A DNA stretch of 8,182 nt from an uncultured Persicitalea sp. (GCA_950075905.1 CATMVR010000200.1:1-8182), one strand, 5' to 3'. Counted from the first letter of the stretch, positions 1 through 7,124 are shown. Notes: generated from the letters alone by a model not told the origin. Made by a program: numbers and translations.

Positions 1-281
1 TGGCTACGTTGGCGATACCCGCAAACTGCGCGCCTTCCAGCTCCCCACCTGCCACGTTGGCAATGCCCGCAAACTGGGCTCCGTCTATGCTTTTGCCTAC
101 TACATTGACGTGCCCCGCAAACTGCACGCCCGTTACTTCCTGGCCCACTACATTGACAATGCCGCCGTACTGTATGCCTTTCACCGAGCCGCCCACCACG
201 TTGGTAATACCGGCAAACTGCGCTCCCCGGACGTTACTTCTTTCCACGGCAAAGATGCCGCTGAACTCCGCGCCGTCGAGC
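1..281 (-). repeat. 48-bp coding tandem repeat array
   Basis: About five and a half copies of a 48-bp unit encode the 16-residue repeat of the partial surface protein. The most conserved core on the minus strand encodes G-x-Q-F-A-G-I, followed by N-V. Copies have diverged at the nucleotide level (GCG/GCC/GCA alanine, GTA/GTG/GTC valine), so this is an old protein repeat rather than a recent slippage array. It continues past the left edge. Confidence 0.8.
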
Positions 282-484
282 CCCCGGGCCACTCCCCCCA
301 GGGCATTGAACGAGAGGCGGTTGATGTACTTGCCCGACTCGATGCCGTTGGTGCTCAGCGGCGGTATAAAACTTACCTGCACCGCCCGCACAGGGTACTC
401 TTTATCGGTTGTTTCGGTATTTTGAGCAAAGGTAAGGCCGCTGGATGCCAGCAGGATAGCGAGGGCAATGGATACTTTTTTCAT
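1..484 (-). CDS. Exported tandem-repeat surface protein, LA_2272-like (3' end outside window)
   Basis: This reading frame starts at the ATG at 484 and stays open to the left edge, showing 161 residues. Residues 1-20 form a Sec signal peptide (MKK, hydrophobic core, cleavage near TFA|Q). A short non-repeated segment follows (about 21-68). From residue 69 the protein is a strict 16-residue repeat with consensus V-x-G-x-Q-F-A-G-I-x-N-V-V-G-x-x. A degenerate copy lies at 69-84, then copies at 85-100, 101-116, 117-132 and 133-148, and a sixth runs off the edge. In DNA this is a 48-bp tandem array. The pattern resembles the surface repeats called LA_2272-type, probably a beta-rich solenoid or outer-surface protein; this assignment is from memory of the family. 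Function is unknown. The gene follows the S41 peptidase by 83 bp on the same strand, with no clear promoter or Shine-Dalgarno between. Confidence is high for the gene and moderate for the family. Confidence 0.85.
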   Translation of the reverse strand, partial: MKKVSIALAILLASSGLTFAQNTETTDKEYPVRAVQVSFIPPLSTNGIESGKYINRLSFNALGGVARGLDGAEFSGIFAVERSNVRGAQFAGITNVVGGSVKGIQYGGIVNVVGQEVTGVQFAGHVNVVGKSIDGAQFAGIANVAGGELEGAQFAGIANVA

Positions 485-567
485 GGCTAATAGAAATTTG
501 AATTAAAGGGAGATTGGTAGTTATTGGTTTTAAGTATGACAATTCAGGAGTGCGTTCCCCTCAGCGT

Positions 568-1926
568 TCAGAGTGTTTTTTTCTGTAAAACTTCCAGGGC
601 TTTTTCCAGGACGGTATCTTTTCCGGATTTGATATCCCGTACCAGAGGCGTTACATAGACATCAGGCTGCAGACCTTTACCTACCCATTCGGTGCCGTCG
701 TAGAAGTAATCGCGCTTGGTGCAGATGCGGGCGGAGCCGCCGCCGGGCAACCGGAAGAACAGGGGCTGCCCCGTGCTGCCGCCGGTGGGCTCACCCACCA
801 CCAGTCCGCGTTTGGCCTGCATAAAGGCCGACAGAAAATCTTCGGCGGCCGAGAACGTATAAGGGCTCGTCAGCACCGCCACGGGGCCGTGGTAGTAGTC
901 TGCCGTGTCGGGGTTGCTGATCTTGTAGTCAAAGGCATCGCCGTACCAGCTTTGGGTACCACCCCAGGCGCGCTTGGTAGCCTGATAGTTGCGGCTCTCC
1001 CATTTTACCAGCGGGAAATTTTTGTTGGTCAGGCGCTCCATGATGTACCAGCCGTTGGCGCTGTTGCCGCCGCCGTTTTGACGGATATCCAGGATCAGGG
1101 CTCTGGCGCTTTTCAACTGAGGATAGATGGAGTCAAACTGCGCCTTTATTTTTTCATCGTTGAAGCTGTTCAGCGCCACGTACGCTACCTGATTGGGCAG
1201 CATTTTGAATTCCAGTAGCTTCTGATTTTGGTAATGCTCAATCAACGACCAGTCATATACCAGCGTACGGGTTAGTTTTTTGCCGGCAGGAGTAAGGTAG
1301 GTTATCTCGGCGGAGGTATTTTTCTTTCCTATCAGCAATTGAAAACCGTACTGAGCAAAGATCCGGAAATGCTCCGTGGAAGAACTGACGTAGGGGCGAA
1401 CAACACGTTGAGTGTATGCCTTGATTTCTTCCCCGTTAATGTGGGTAATCTCGGTTCCAACCCGAATCCCCAGATCCAGTAATTTTTTGTCGAGTACCTC
1501 GGTAACGATCACCTTGTCTTCCACCAGGGCGGTGAAAAACCCTGGCCGGGTATACATATTGCCAGCCAGTTGGGGAGGGTAGACGCCGGTATGCCCATCG
1601 TTGAGTCGGGCCATCATTTCCTGCAAAGTCAGGTAGTATTCCAGGGTACTTTTAGTCTGGGTCACCTTCGGCAGGTAGCTCAGGTACAGGCTGTCCCAGT
1701 CGAGCTGGGGTACTTTGTCAAAAAAAGCAAAGTTGTACTTGGCCTCCGACCAGACCAGGGCCAGTCCGGCGAGTTTTTCCTGGTCGGAAATATTTTCGGC
1801 GTAGGGTGTTTGCCACACGGGACTGTTCCAGCGCGCGCCCTGCTCGTAGAGCTCGCGGGGCGTATTTTGGGCGGTAGCCAGATGGGCCAGGATTAAAAAG
1901 AAAAAGGTTTTCAGAAGCGTTTTCAT
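568..1926 (-). CDS. Exported S41-family (C-terminal processing/tricorn-like) serine peptidase
   Basis: This 452-residue protein has a Sec signal peptide at 1-19 (MKTLLKTFFF..., cleavage near ATA|Q) and probably acts in the periplasm or on the cell surface. The N-terminal helical region contains LNDGHTGV (108-115). A PDZ-like segment lies near 128-175. The S41 core has LILDIRQNGGGNS (277-289), the nucleophile region TSPYTFSAAEDF with Ser359 and Glu362, and VGEPTGGSTGQP (378-388). The usual CtpA/Prc catalytic Lys of the TFGKG loop is absent. His112 with Ser359 (and possibly Glu362) is therefore the likelier catalytic set, as in tricorn and nisin-resistance peptidases; this is inferred. The frame stays open 74 codons further upstream to 2148. 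The ATG at 1926 is preferred because a signal peptide starts there and a promoter lies just upstream. The longer N-terminus is Ser-rich, lacks a signal and crosses the promoter and terminator. The substrate is unknown. Confidence 0.9.
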   Translation of the reverse strand: MKTLLKTFFFLILAHLATAQNTPRELYEQGARWNSPVWQTPYAENISDQEKLAGLALVWSEAKYNFAFFDKVPQLDWDSLYLSYLPKVTQTKSTLEYYLTLQEMMARLNDGHTGVYPPQLAGNMYTRPGFFTALVEDKVIVTEVLDKKLLDLGIRVGTEITHINGEEIKAYTQRVVRPYVSSSTEHFRIFAQYGFQLLIGKKNTSAEITYLTPAGKKLTRTLVYDWSLIEHYQNQKLLEFKMLPNQVAYVALNSFNDEKIKAQFDSIYPQLKSARALILDIRQNGGGNSANGWYIMERLTNKNFPLVKWESRNYQATKRAWGGTQSWYGDAFDYKISNPDTADYYHGPVAVLTSPYTFSAAEDFLSAFMQAKRGLVVGEPTGGSTGQPLFFRLPGGGSARICTKRDYFYDGTEWVGKGLQPDVYVTPLVRDIKSGKDTVLEKALEVLQKKTL

Positions 1927-1950
1927 GGCTTGCGTTTTTGTTTGATGGTT

Positions 1951-1984
1951 CAAAAGTAGGGGAGAGGAAAACGCTGCCAAAAAC
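1951..1984 (-). promoter_or_regulatory. Bacteroidota-type promoter of the S41 peptidase gene
   Basis: Read on the minus strand, a TTTTTG element (ending at 1978) is followed after exactly 19 bp by TACTTTTG (1958-1951). This matches the Bacteroidota housekeeping consensus TTTG-N17-23-TAnnTTTG. It sits 24 bp upstream of the ATG at 1926, leaving a short leader of roughly 20 nt with no Shine-Dalgarno, which is common in this phylum. It supports the shorter start of the peptidase and independent transcription from the epimerase upstream. Confidence 0.7.
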
Positions 1985-2100
1985 AGACTGGACGAAGTGG
2001 CAATATGGGGAGAAGAAGGGGCGATTCTGGCGGATGAGAAATAGGGTGATATGTTGTCAGAATCTCGGTTCATCGTGTTGTGTTTATGCCGGGAGGAAAT

Positions 2101-2122
2101 AAAAAAAGCCCCTTGCGGGGCT
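2101..2122 (-). terminator. Intrinsic terminator after the AGE epimerase gene
   Basis: On the minus strand, AGCCCC (2122-2117), loop GCAA, GGGGCT (2112-2107) form a six-pair GC-rich stem with a stable tetraloop, followed directly by a run of T (2106-2101). It lies 29 nt past the epimerase stop codon and upstream of the S41 promoter, so it separates the two transcription units. Confidence 0.85.
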
Positions 2123-2151
2123 CGAAGTGGGTGTTTTAGTGTAGTCAAGGG

Positions 2152-3426
2152 CTATTTCTGGGACGCCAGCAACTTATCCAGCCGCACGATGCTTTGCACC
2201 ATGGCGCGTACACTGTGGTAGTTGACCTTCCAGGAGTGACTCATGTGGGTCCAGATAGACTCGCCCTGCCGGGTCAGCAGGGGCTTCCACTCGCCAACCT
2301 CGTGGGCAATCATGTGGTCAAACACAAATCGGTGCGTGGCGTGGTAGGCCTGCATGTACTTCTCATTTTTAAATTCATGATACGCGTCCAGCATGCCAAT
2401 GAGTACCTCGGCCTGCTGCCAGAATTCCTTCTCGCGGTCGTAGACCTCCCCGGCGTGGGAGCCCTCCACGTACACGCCGCCAAACTCCCAGTCGATGCCA
2501 TGCTCCACGGCGTGGTTGTACGATTTGAGGAGTTGCTCGCGGTAGTCATCGTAGGGAATGCCCAGGGTATCGAGGGCGTGCATCAGCAGCCAGGCAAACT
2601 CCACGTTGTGGCCGTAGCTGGTATTGTCTTCGGCGGCGCTTTTCAGACCATCCTCGCTGAACCGGTCCCAGCCCCACACAATGTCAAACTTAATCTGCGG
2701 GGCTACCGTCCAGTCGGCCCAGAACTGCGGGATACCCGTGCCGTACTCGGGGTGCATGATACGGTTGATGAGCAGCTCAATCATTTCCAGCAGCTTGCGG
2801 CGGTGTATTTCCTTGCCACTGGCTTCGTAGAGGGTTGTAAACGCCTCCAATAGGTGCATGTGAGCGTCGAGCGTCTTGCGATCACCGCCCGCGGGGCCGG
2901 GGCCTTTGAGCGTCCAGTTGCGGTGAAACATCTCGAAGTACCCCCCATAGTAGGTATCCACGGCGAATATTTGCAGTAGGTCAAACACCTTTTCGGCGTA
3001 TTCGAGCCCGCGCGGGTCGCCGGTAGCCAGGGTATATTCACTTAGCGAGTAGATGGCAAAGCTATGGCCGTAGACGATTTTTTCGTCAATTTTCCCATTC
3101 CCCTTTCGGTCCATGAGCCAGAAAAAACCGCCGTGCTCCTGATCCCACATTTTATTCAGCAGAAAATCGACTCCATGCCGGGCTATTTCGGCAAAACGGC
3201 CGTCGCCGTAGCCAGCCCGGTGGGCCGAGGAAAATGTAAATACGGTACGGGTCTGGGCTATGAGTGATTTTTCGTCTTCACCTGAGTCGTTGCCATGCTT
3301 GTCAAAATGGGTGATAAACCCTCCGTTTTCTTTGTCCACGCAGCGGGTTTCCCAGAAGGGGAGGAGTTCCTGCGTGAGATGCTGGTGTGCTTCCTGACGG
3401 TAATTTTTGATTTGTTCCTGATTCAT
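2152..3426 (-). CDS. AGE-family epimerase/isomerase (N-acylglucosamine/cellobiose 2-epimerase type)
   Basis: The 424-residue product has the usual length and motifs of the AGE (alpha6/alpha6-barrel) superfamily: ENGGF (33-37), HGGFFW (98-103), DAHMHLLEAFTTLYEA (187-202), YGHNVEFAWLL (271-281), EFWQQAE (334-340) and HSWKVNYHSVRAM (397-409). By analogy with cellobiose 2-epimerases, the candidate catalytic and binding residues are His189/191, His273, Glu276 and His404. It would interconvert epimers at C2 of a free sugar or reducing-end glucose residue, for example glucose to mannose units, in the cytoplasm (no signal peptide). The resemblance is nearest to cellobiose 2-epimerases, but the substrate is not proven. 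The gene lies 38 bp downstream of the PfkB-type kinase on the same strand with no convincing promoter between, so the two probably form an operon closed by the terminator at 2101-2122. Confidence 0.9.
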   Translation of the reverse strand: MNQEQIKNYRQEAHQHLTQELLPFWETRCVDKENGGFITHFDKHGNDSGEDEKSLIAQTRTVFTFSSAHRAGYGDGRFAEIARHGVDFLLNKMWDQEHGGFFWLMDRKGNGKIDEKIVYGHSFAIYSLSEYTLATGDPRGLEYAEKVFDLLQIFAVDTYYGGYFEMFHRNWTLKGPGPAGGDRKTLDAHMHLLEAFTTLYEASGKEIHRRKLLEMIELLINRIMHPEYGTGIPQFWADWTVAPQIKFDIVWGWDRFSEDGLKSAAEDNTSYGHNVEFAWLLMHALDTLGIPYDDYREQLLKSYNHAVEHGIDWEFGGVYVEGSHAGEVYDREKEFWQQAEVLIGMLDAYHEFKNEKYMQAYHATHRFVFDHMIAHEVGEWKPLLTRQGESIWTHMSHSWKVNYHSVRAMVQSIVRLDKLLASQK

Positions 3427-3464
3427 AGAGTGAATAAATACAAAAGGATAAAGTAGGTAAAAAT

Positions 3465-4505
3465 TTAAAGCAGCGTATCCCCAGGCGACTGAAAAGCAAC
3501 CGCCTGCTGTTCGCGGACTATTTCCACAATTTCTTCCAGCGTAGCGCTACCGGTTTGGTTGAGCTTTTGCACCGAAACTGCCGAGGCCAGGTTGGCCAGC
3601 GCCAGTGATTCCACTACCGGGATATGGGCCCCCATACAGGCGGCAAAAGCGGCTACGGCGGTATCCCCCGCGCCTACGGTATCCAGCTCGCCCTTCAGGG
3701 GCAGGGCCGCACTCTGGCGATTGACTTCCCCGTGTACATACTGCATGCCCTGATCCCCCCGGGTGATGAGTACCGGGCCTTCGATGAGGTCGGAAAGCTG
3801 CCGGCCGTACATCTCACAATCGTCGGAGGTCCAGTGCCGGTAGGCTTCCCGCCCCAGCAGCCGGGCCAGTTCTTCGGTGTTTACTTTCAGGGTAGCTCCC
3901 CGGATAGCCATGCCGTACGTGCGCATGTCGGCCAGAACGTGCACTTGCGGGTATACTGGCAGGATCTGGTTGAGCAATTCTACCCGCTCTTTGGTGATAA
4001 GGGGAGAGGCAAACTGTTGGTTGATGATCAAGACATCGAGTTGGGCCAGTTGCAGCCTCAGGCTTTTCAGAATCTTCTCAAAGTCTTCGTCGGGAAGAAT
4101 GTTGTGAGTGCCAAAGTCCAGGCGATTCTCTTCTGTGTTGTCTAACAGGGGTTTGGTGTAAGTGCAGGTATCCCAGCCTTTGTCCTGAACCCGAATACCG
4201 GCCGTATCCACCCCCTGACTTTGCAAAAGGTGCAGCATTTCCCGGCCGTTGACATCACGCCCAATGGCACCAAACACTTTCACCGAGGCCACCTCCAGCG
4301 CCAGTAAGTTCTGTACCACATTGCCGGCGCCGCCCAGTGAGGTACGGGGACGGCTGGCCCACCACACTTCTTTCTGGGTTTCCAGCGATGTTTCACCGGT
4401 TGTTTTTTGTATATCGTAGTAAAAGTCAACCGCAAAATCACCAATCACCCCCACCCGCAACTTTTTGATCTTGTCAAATAAAAACCTTATCTCGCTTTCC
4501 TGCAT
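3465..4505 (-). CDS. PfkB-family carbohydrate kinase, RfaE/HldE-like kinase domain
   Basis: This 346-residue cytoplasmic protein has a complete ribokinase fold. It carries GDFAVDFYY near the N-terminus (22-30), the GGAGNVV substrate-lid motif (58-64), LITRGDQGM (247-255) and the PfkB signature DTVGAGDT (275-282) with Asp281 as catalytic base. It should transfer phosphate from ATP to a sugar hydroxyl. Overall shape is closest to the kinase half of heptose-7-phosphate kinase (RfaE/HldE), but there is no adenylyltransferase domain and a WW-containing loop (44-55) replaces the usual lid approach. Assignment to heptose metabolism would therefore be a guess. The context (AGE epimerase downstream, aldolase and dehydratase upstream) also allows a sugar-acid or keto-sugar kinase. 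The ATG at 4505 lies 9 nt from hairpin repeat copy A and has no Shine-Dalgarno. Confidence 0.85.
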   Translation of the reverse strand: MQESEIRFLFDKIKKLRVGVIGDFAVDFYYDIQKTTGETSLETQKEVWWASRPRTSLGGAGNVVQNLLALEVASVKVFGAIGRDVNGREMLHLLQSQGVDTAGIRVQDKGWDTCTYTKPLLDNTEENRLDFGTHNILPDEDFEKILKSLRLQLAQLDVLIINQQFASPLITKERVELLNQILPVYPQVHVLADMRTYGMAIRGATLKVNTEELARLLGREAYRHWTSDDCEMYGRQLSDLIEGPVLITRGDQGMQYVHGEVNRQSAALPLKGELDTVGAGDTAVAAFAACMGAHIPVVESLALANLASAVSVQKLNQTGSATLEEIVEIVREQQAVAFQSPGDTLL

Positions 4506-4513
4506 GGAAAATC

Positions 4514-4599
4514 AATTTTGAATGAGAGAATGATAGAATGAGTGAATATTGGAATTTTTTTATTCATTCTATCATTCACTCATTCTATCATTCAAAATT
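4514..4599. repeat. Octamer-built inverted repeat, copy A (between RraA-like and PfkB genes)
   Basis: Left arm 4514-4548 and right arm 4561-4599 are imperfect reverse complements around the 12-nt loop TTGGAATTTTTT. Both arms are strings of GAATGATA and GAATGAGT octamers, with outer AATTTTGAATGA matching on both sides. Pairing has about five mismatches and one 4-nt bulge. The element begins 6 nt after the RraA-like stop and ends 8 nt before the PfkB start codon. It has no T-run after the stem on either strand, so it is not a standard intrinsic terminator. A second copy with the same words and loop type lies at 7125-7199. Confidence 0.85.
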
Positions 4600-4605
4600 A
4601 ATACG

Positions 4606-5538
4606 CTACCACGTGCGGTTTTTTAGGAAATCGTCTAGCTGCTGCTTGGTCATGGGTACTTCCTTGGGGTTGTCGGCTACCCATTTCAGAAAGTCTGCCT
4701 TAATAGTGTCGTTCCAGCGGGTGTCGATTTCGCCGGGGGTATATTTGCCTTCACGGAGGCGCATGTGGCCAAATTTATCTTTCAGCGCAATGAACTCGGA
4801 GTTTACGACTACTTTTTCGGCCAGATGAGCCGGTATAAAGACGATGCCCTCTTCTTTGGCCAGAATCAGGTCGCCCGGCAGTACGGTGGCGCGTCCGATG
4901 CGGGTAGGACAGTTGATACAGCCTACCACCATCCCCTGAATGTACGAGGGGTCGTAGCCACGCACCCAGGCGTTGAACCCATCGATGGCCTTAAGACCTT
5001 CCAGGTCGCGTACGGAGCCGTCAAAAATAACACCGTTTTTGGATTTGGCGTAAATTGAATTTCCCAGATTGTCCCCGATCAGGGTACCGTCCTGGATTTT
5101 GCCAAAACCGTCGGCGATATAAATATCGCCTTCCTGCAGCATATCGATGGGCCAGGAATTACTGGCGCCGCTTCGTTTCTCTTTTTTGCCCTGTTCTTTG
5201 ATCGGATTCTCCATGTCGGGGCGGGAGGGCATATACGTAACCGTTAGGGCGCGGCCTGCCATTGGCTGCTCGGGACGCATAATCTTCCAGTCGCCTACAA
5301 ACTGGTTGTGGTAACCTTCATTGCGGAGTACCCCCCAGGCTTCCTCCAATGAGATGTTGTGGGCGCGGCGTACGAGGTCGTCGGATATCTTCGGCCGGCC
5401 GTCGGTCATTCGCTCGCCTTTCCACTCCTGCGAGTAGGCAGCAATCTGCTCTTTGGTGGCCTGTACCGACTGACCCAAAGCGTTTTGCGACAGAACGTAT
5501 ATACTCAAAACAGAAACGAGTAGGAATAATTGCTTCAT
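4606..5538 (-). CDS. RraA-like (HMG/CHA-type pyruvate aldolase) family protein with signal peptide
   Basis: The 310-residue product begins with a clear Sec signal (MKQLFLLVSVLSIYVLSQ, cleavage near ALG|Q at 22), so it is predicted to be periplasmic or lipid-free exported. The RraA/4-hydroxy-4-methyl-2-oxoglutarate aldolase core spans about 80-245. It includes GDNLG (155-159) and the metal/substrate motif DGSVRDLEG (173-181), with Arg177 and Asp178 matching the aldolase Arg-Asp pair. Keeping these residues favours a divalent-metal pyruvate aldolase over a pure RNase E inhibitor. It is longer than typical RraA (about 160 aa). The extra parts are an N-terminal helical segment (30-80), a charged insert with KEQGKKEKR (114-122) and a C-terminal tail (255-310). 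It is divergent from the mandelate-racemase-type gene (89-bp spacer), suggesting joint control and consecutive reactions. The substrate is unknown; an enzymatic role is inferred. Confidence 0.85.
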   Translation of the reverse strand: MKQLFLLVSVLSIYVLSQNALGQSVQATKEQIAAYSQEWKGERMTDGRPKISDDLVRRAHNISLEEAWGVLRNEGYHNQFVGDWKIMRPEQPMAGRALTVTYMPSRPDMENPIKEQGKKEKRSGASNSWPIDMLQEGDIYIADGFGKIQDGTLIGDNLGNSIYAKSKNGVIFDGSVRDLEGLKAIDGFNAWVRGYDPSYIQGMVVGCINCPTRIGRATVLPGDLILAKEEGIVFIPAHLAEKVVVNSEFIALKDKFGHMRLREGKYTPGEIDTRWNDTIKADFLKWVADNPKEVPMTKQQLDDFLKNRTW

Positions 5539-5553
5539 GATCTTTACCTGATT

Positions 5554-5566
5554 AAAGTTTAACTTT
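5554..5566. promoter_or_regulatory. Small palindrome in the divergent intergenic region (possible operator)
   Basis: AAAGTT-T-AACTTT is a perfect 6-1-6 palindrome in the AT-rich 89-bp spacer between the divergent RraA-like and mandelate-racemase-type genes, 16 bp from the RraA-like ATG. Such a position would suit a regulator acting on one or both genes. In sequence this AT-rich, a palindrome of this size can arise by chance. I see no exact TTTG/TAnnTTTG promoter pair on either strand here. Confidence 0.25.
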
Positions 5567-5627
5567 TAAAAAGCAAAGTCCAATCGTTTTTACTCAATCG
5601 TATTTTAAACAAAACCCTTAATCCAGT

Positions 5628-7118
5628 ATGAAAAAGAGACTACAGGAACTACTGAGTAAATTGCCTCAGAGTAGCGCTGAGGTGGTAACCGGGACAACCA
5701 CGCCTGCAACCCATGCCGAAAATGTACATGATACCCGTCGCGATTTTTTCAAAAAGGCTACCCTGGGCGGATTGTCGCTGGGAATGGCCTTCAATGGAAA
5801 GGTGGACAAGGAGATGGAATTCATCACCCAGCGCGTGAAGCGTGATTCCAAACCATCCGATTTGAAAATAACCGATCTTCGGGTAGCTACCGTAGTAGGA
5901 GCCCCCATGACGTGCCCCATCATCCGGATCGATACCAATCAGGGACTGGTAGGCTGGGGGGAAGTGCGCGACGGGGCCAGTCCTAACTACGCCCTGATGC
6001 TGAAAAGTCGCCTGCTGGGCGAAAACCCCTGCAATGTGGAGCGACTATTTAAGAAAATTAAGCAGTTTGGCGGGCAGAGCCGCGCCGCCGGCGGAGTGTG
6101 CGGGGTTGAGATGGCCCTGTGGGATTTGGCCGGGAAGGCGTATAATGTACCCGCTTACCAGCTGCTAGGTGGGAAGTTTCGTGACGAAGTCCGTATCTAC
6201 GCCGATACGCCGGAGGTAAAAACTCCCTCCGAATTTGCCGTCAAGATGAAGCAGGAACGTATGGATAAGGGCTACACGTTCCTGAAAATGGACTTCGGCA
6301 TTCAGCTGATAGCAGACATGCCCGGCGCCCTCATCGGTGCCAAAGACTGGAATATCAAACGACAGTGGAGCGATGGCTCCAACCGGGGCAAACTGGGTGA
6401 TTACGGCATAACGAAGCACCCATTCACGGCTGTGCAGATTACGGATAAAGGACTGGAAGCGATGGCCGAGTACGTGGCCAAAGTGCGCGAGGCCATCGGG
6501 TACGAGATTCCCCTGGCCGCCGACCACTTCGGTCACTTCGACACCAATACGGCCATTCGTCTGGGACGCGCTATCGACAAGTACCAGCTGGCCTGGCTCG
6601 AAGACCTGGTGCCCTGGCAGTATACCGACAAGTGGAAGCAGATTTCGGACGCCATTGATACCCCCACGCTGACCGGCGAAGACATCTACCTCAAAGAGCC
6701 TTTCATAAAGCTGATCGACGCCCGGGCCGTGGATATGATCCACCCCGATCTGGCATCGTCGGGAGGCTTGCTCGAAACGAAAAAAATTGGCGACTACGCC
6801 GAAGAGAATGGGATACCCATGGCCATGCACTTTGCCGGTACGCCCATCTCGTTTATGGCCAATGTGCACTGTGCCGCCACGACCGAAAACTTCATAGCGC
6901 TCGAACACCACTCGGTGGATATACCCTGGTGGGAAAGCATGGTGAAATCTACCAAGCCGCTGGTGGTAAAAGGCTTCGCACCCGTACCCGATGCCCCCGG
7001 CCTGGGTATAGAAGTGGTGGAGGAAGTAGTAGCCGCCCACCTCAAACCCGGCACCAAGCTCTTCGCCCCCACACCAGAGTGGAACACCAAGGACTCCTGG
7101 GATAGGGAGTGGAGCTAG
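5628..7118 (+). CDS. Enolase-superfamily (mandelate racemase/muconate lactonizing type) dehydratase-like enzyme with Tat motif
   Basis: This is a 496-residue protein. Residues 36-43 (TRRDFFKK), followed by a weakly hydrophobic ATLGGLSLGMA, match a twin-arginine signal after an unusually long 35-residue leader, so export is possible but not certain. The capping domain covers about 78-190 and the barrel about 190-460. Active-site features expected of the mandelate racemase group are visible: KMD (220-222) at the second strand, metal ligands Asp299, Glu325 and Glu351 (ADHFG, WLEDLVPW, TGEDIY), and a His401/Asp374 pair (MHFAGTP; HPDLASSGG). A loop of about 45 residues (226-272) is inserted after strand two, as in several sugar-acid dehydratases of this superfamily. 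A sugar-acid dehydratase role is the best inference; the substrate is not assignable. The ATG lies 89 bp from the divergent RraA-like gene, and the gene ends with tandem stops TAGTAA just before hairpin copy B. Confidence 0.9.
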   Translation: MKKRLQELLSKLPQSSAEVVTGTTTPATHAENVHDTRRDFFKKATLGGLSLGMAFNGKVDKEMEFITQRVKRDSKPSDLKITDLRVATVVGAPMTCPIIRIDTNQGLVGWGEVRDGASPNYALMLKSRLLGENPCNVERLFKKIKQFGGQSRAAGGVCGVEMALWDLAGKAYNVPAYQLLGGKFRDEVRIYADTPEVKTPSEFAVKMKQERMDKGYTFLKMDFGIQLIADMPGALIGAKDWNIKRQWSDGSNRGKLGDYGITKHPFTAVQITDKGLEAMAEYVAKVREAIGYEIPLAADHFGHFDTNTAIRLGRAIDKYQLAWLEDLVPWQYTDKWKQISDAIDTPTLTGEDIYLKEPFIKLIDARAVDMIHPDLASSGGLLETKKIGDYAEENGIPMAMHFAGTPISFMANVHCAATTENFIALEHHSVDIPWWESMVKSTKPLVVKGFAPVPDAPGLGIEVVEEVVAAHLKPGTKLFAPTPEWNTKDSWDREWS

Positions 7119-7124
7119 TAAGCC

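Noticed and set aside
1..281. Regularly spaced repeats read as a CRISPR array
   Set aside because: The 48-bp unit is coding, in frame and without unique spacers.
1..490. Plus-strand open frames across the left edge (9-425 and 110-490)
   Set aside because: They are antisense to the tandem-repeat protein. Their Pro/Cys-rich translations mirror the 48-bp repeat, while the minus frame has a signal peptide and regular register.
2194..2853. Plus-strand open frame within the AGE epimerase
   Set aside because: It lies opposite conserved AGE motifs and shows no domain, signal or promoter of its own.
3427..3464. Promoter between the PfkB and AGE genes
   Set aside because: TATCCTTTTG on the minus strand is only near the TAnnTTTG consensus and has no TTTG element at the right distance, so cotranscription is simpler.
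4514..4599. Copy A as a standard intrinsic terminator
   Set aside because: The stem is AT-rich and no T-run follows it on either strand; the T-run is in the loop.
6165..7040. Long minus-strand open frame inside the MR-type gene
   Set aside because: It is a shadow of a gene with clear enolase-superfamily motifs. The translation has no recognisable domain and skewed composition.
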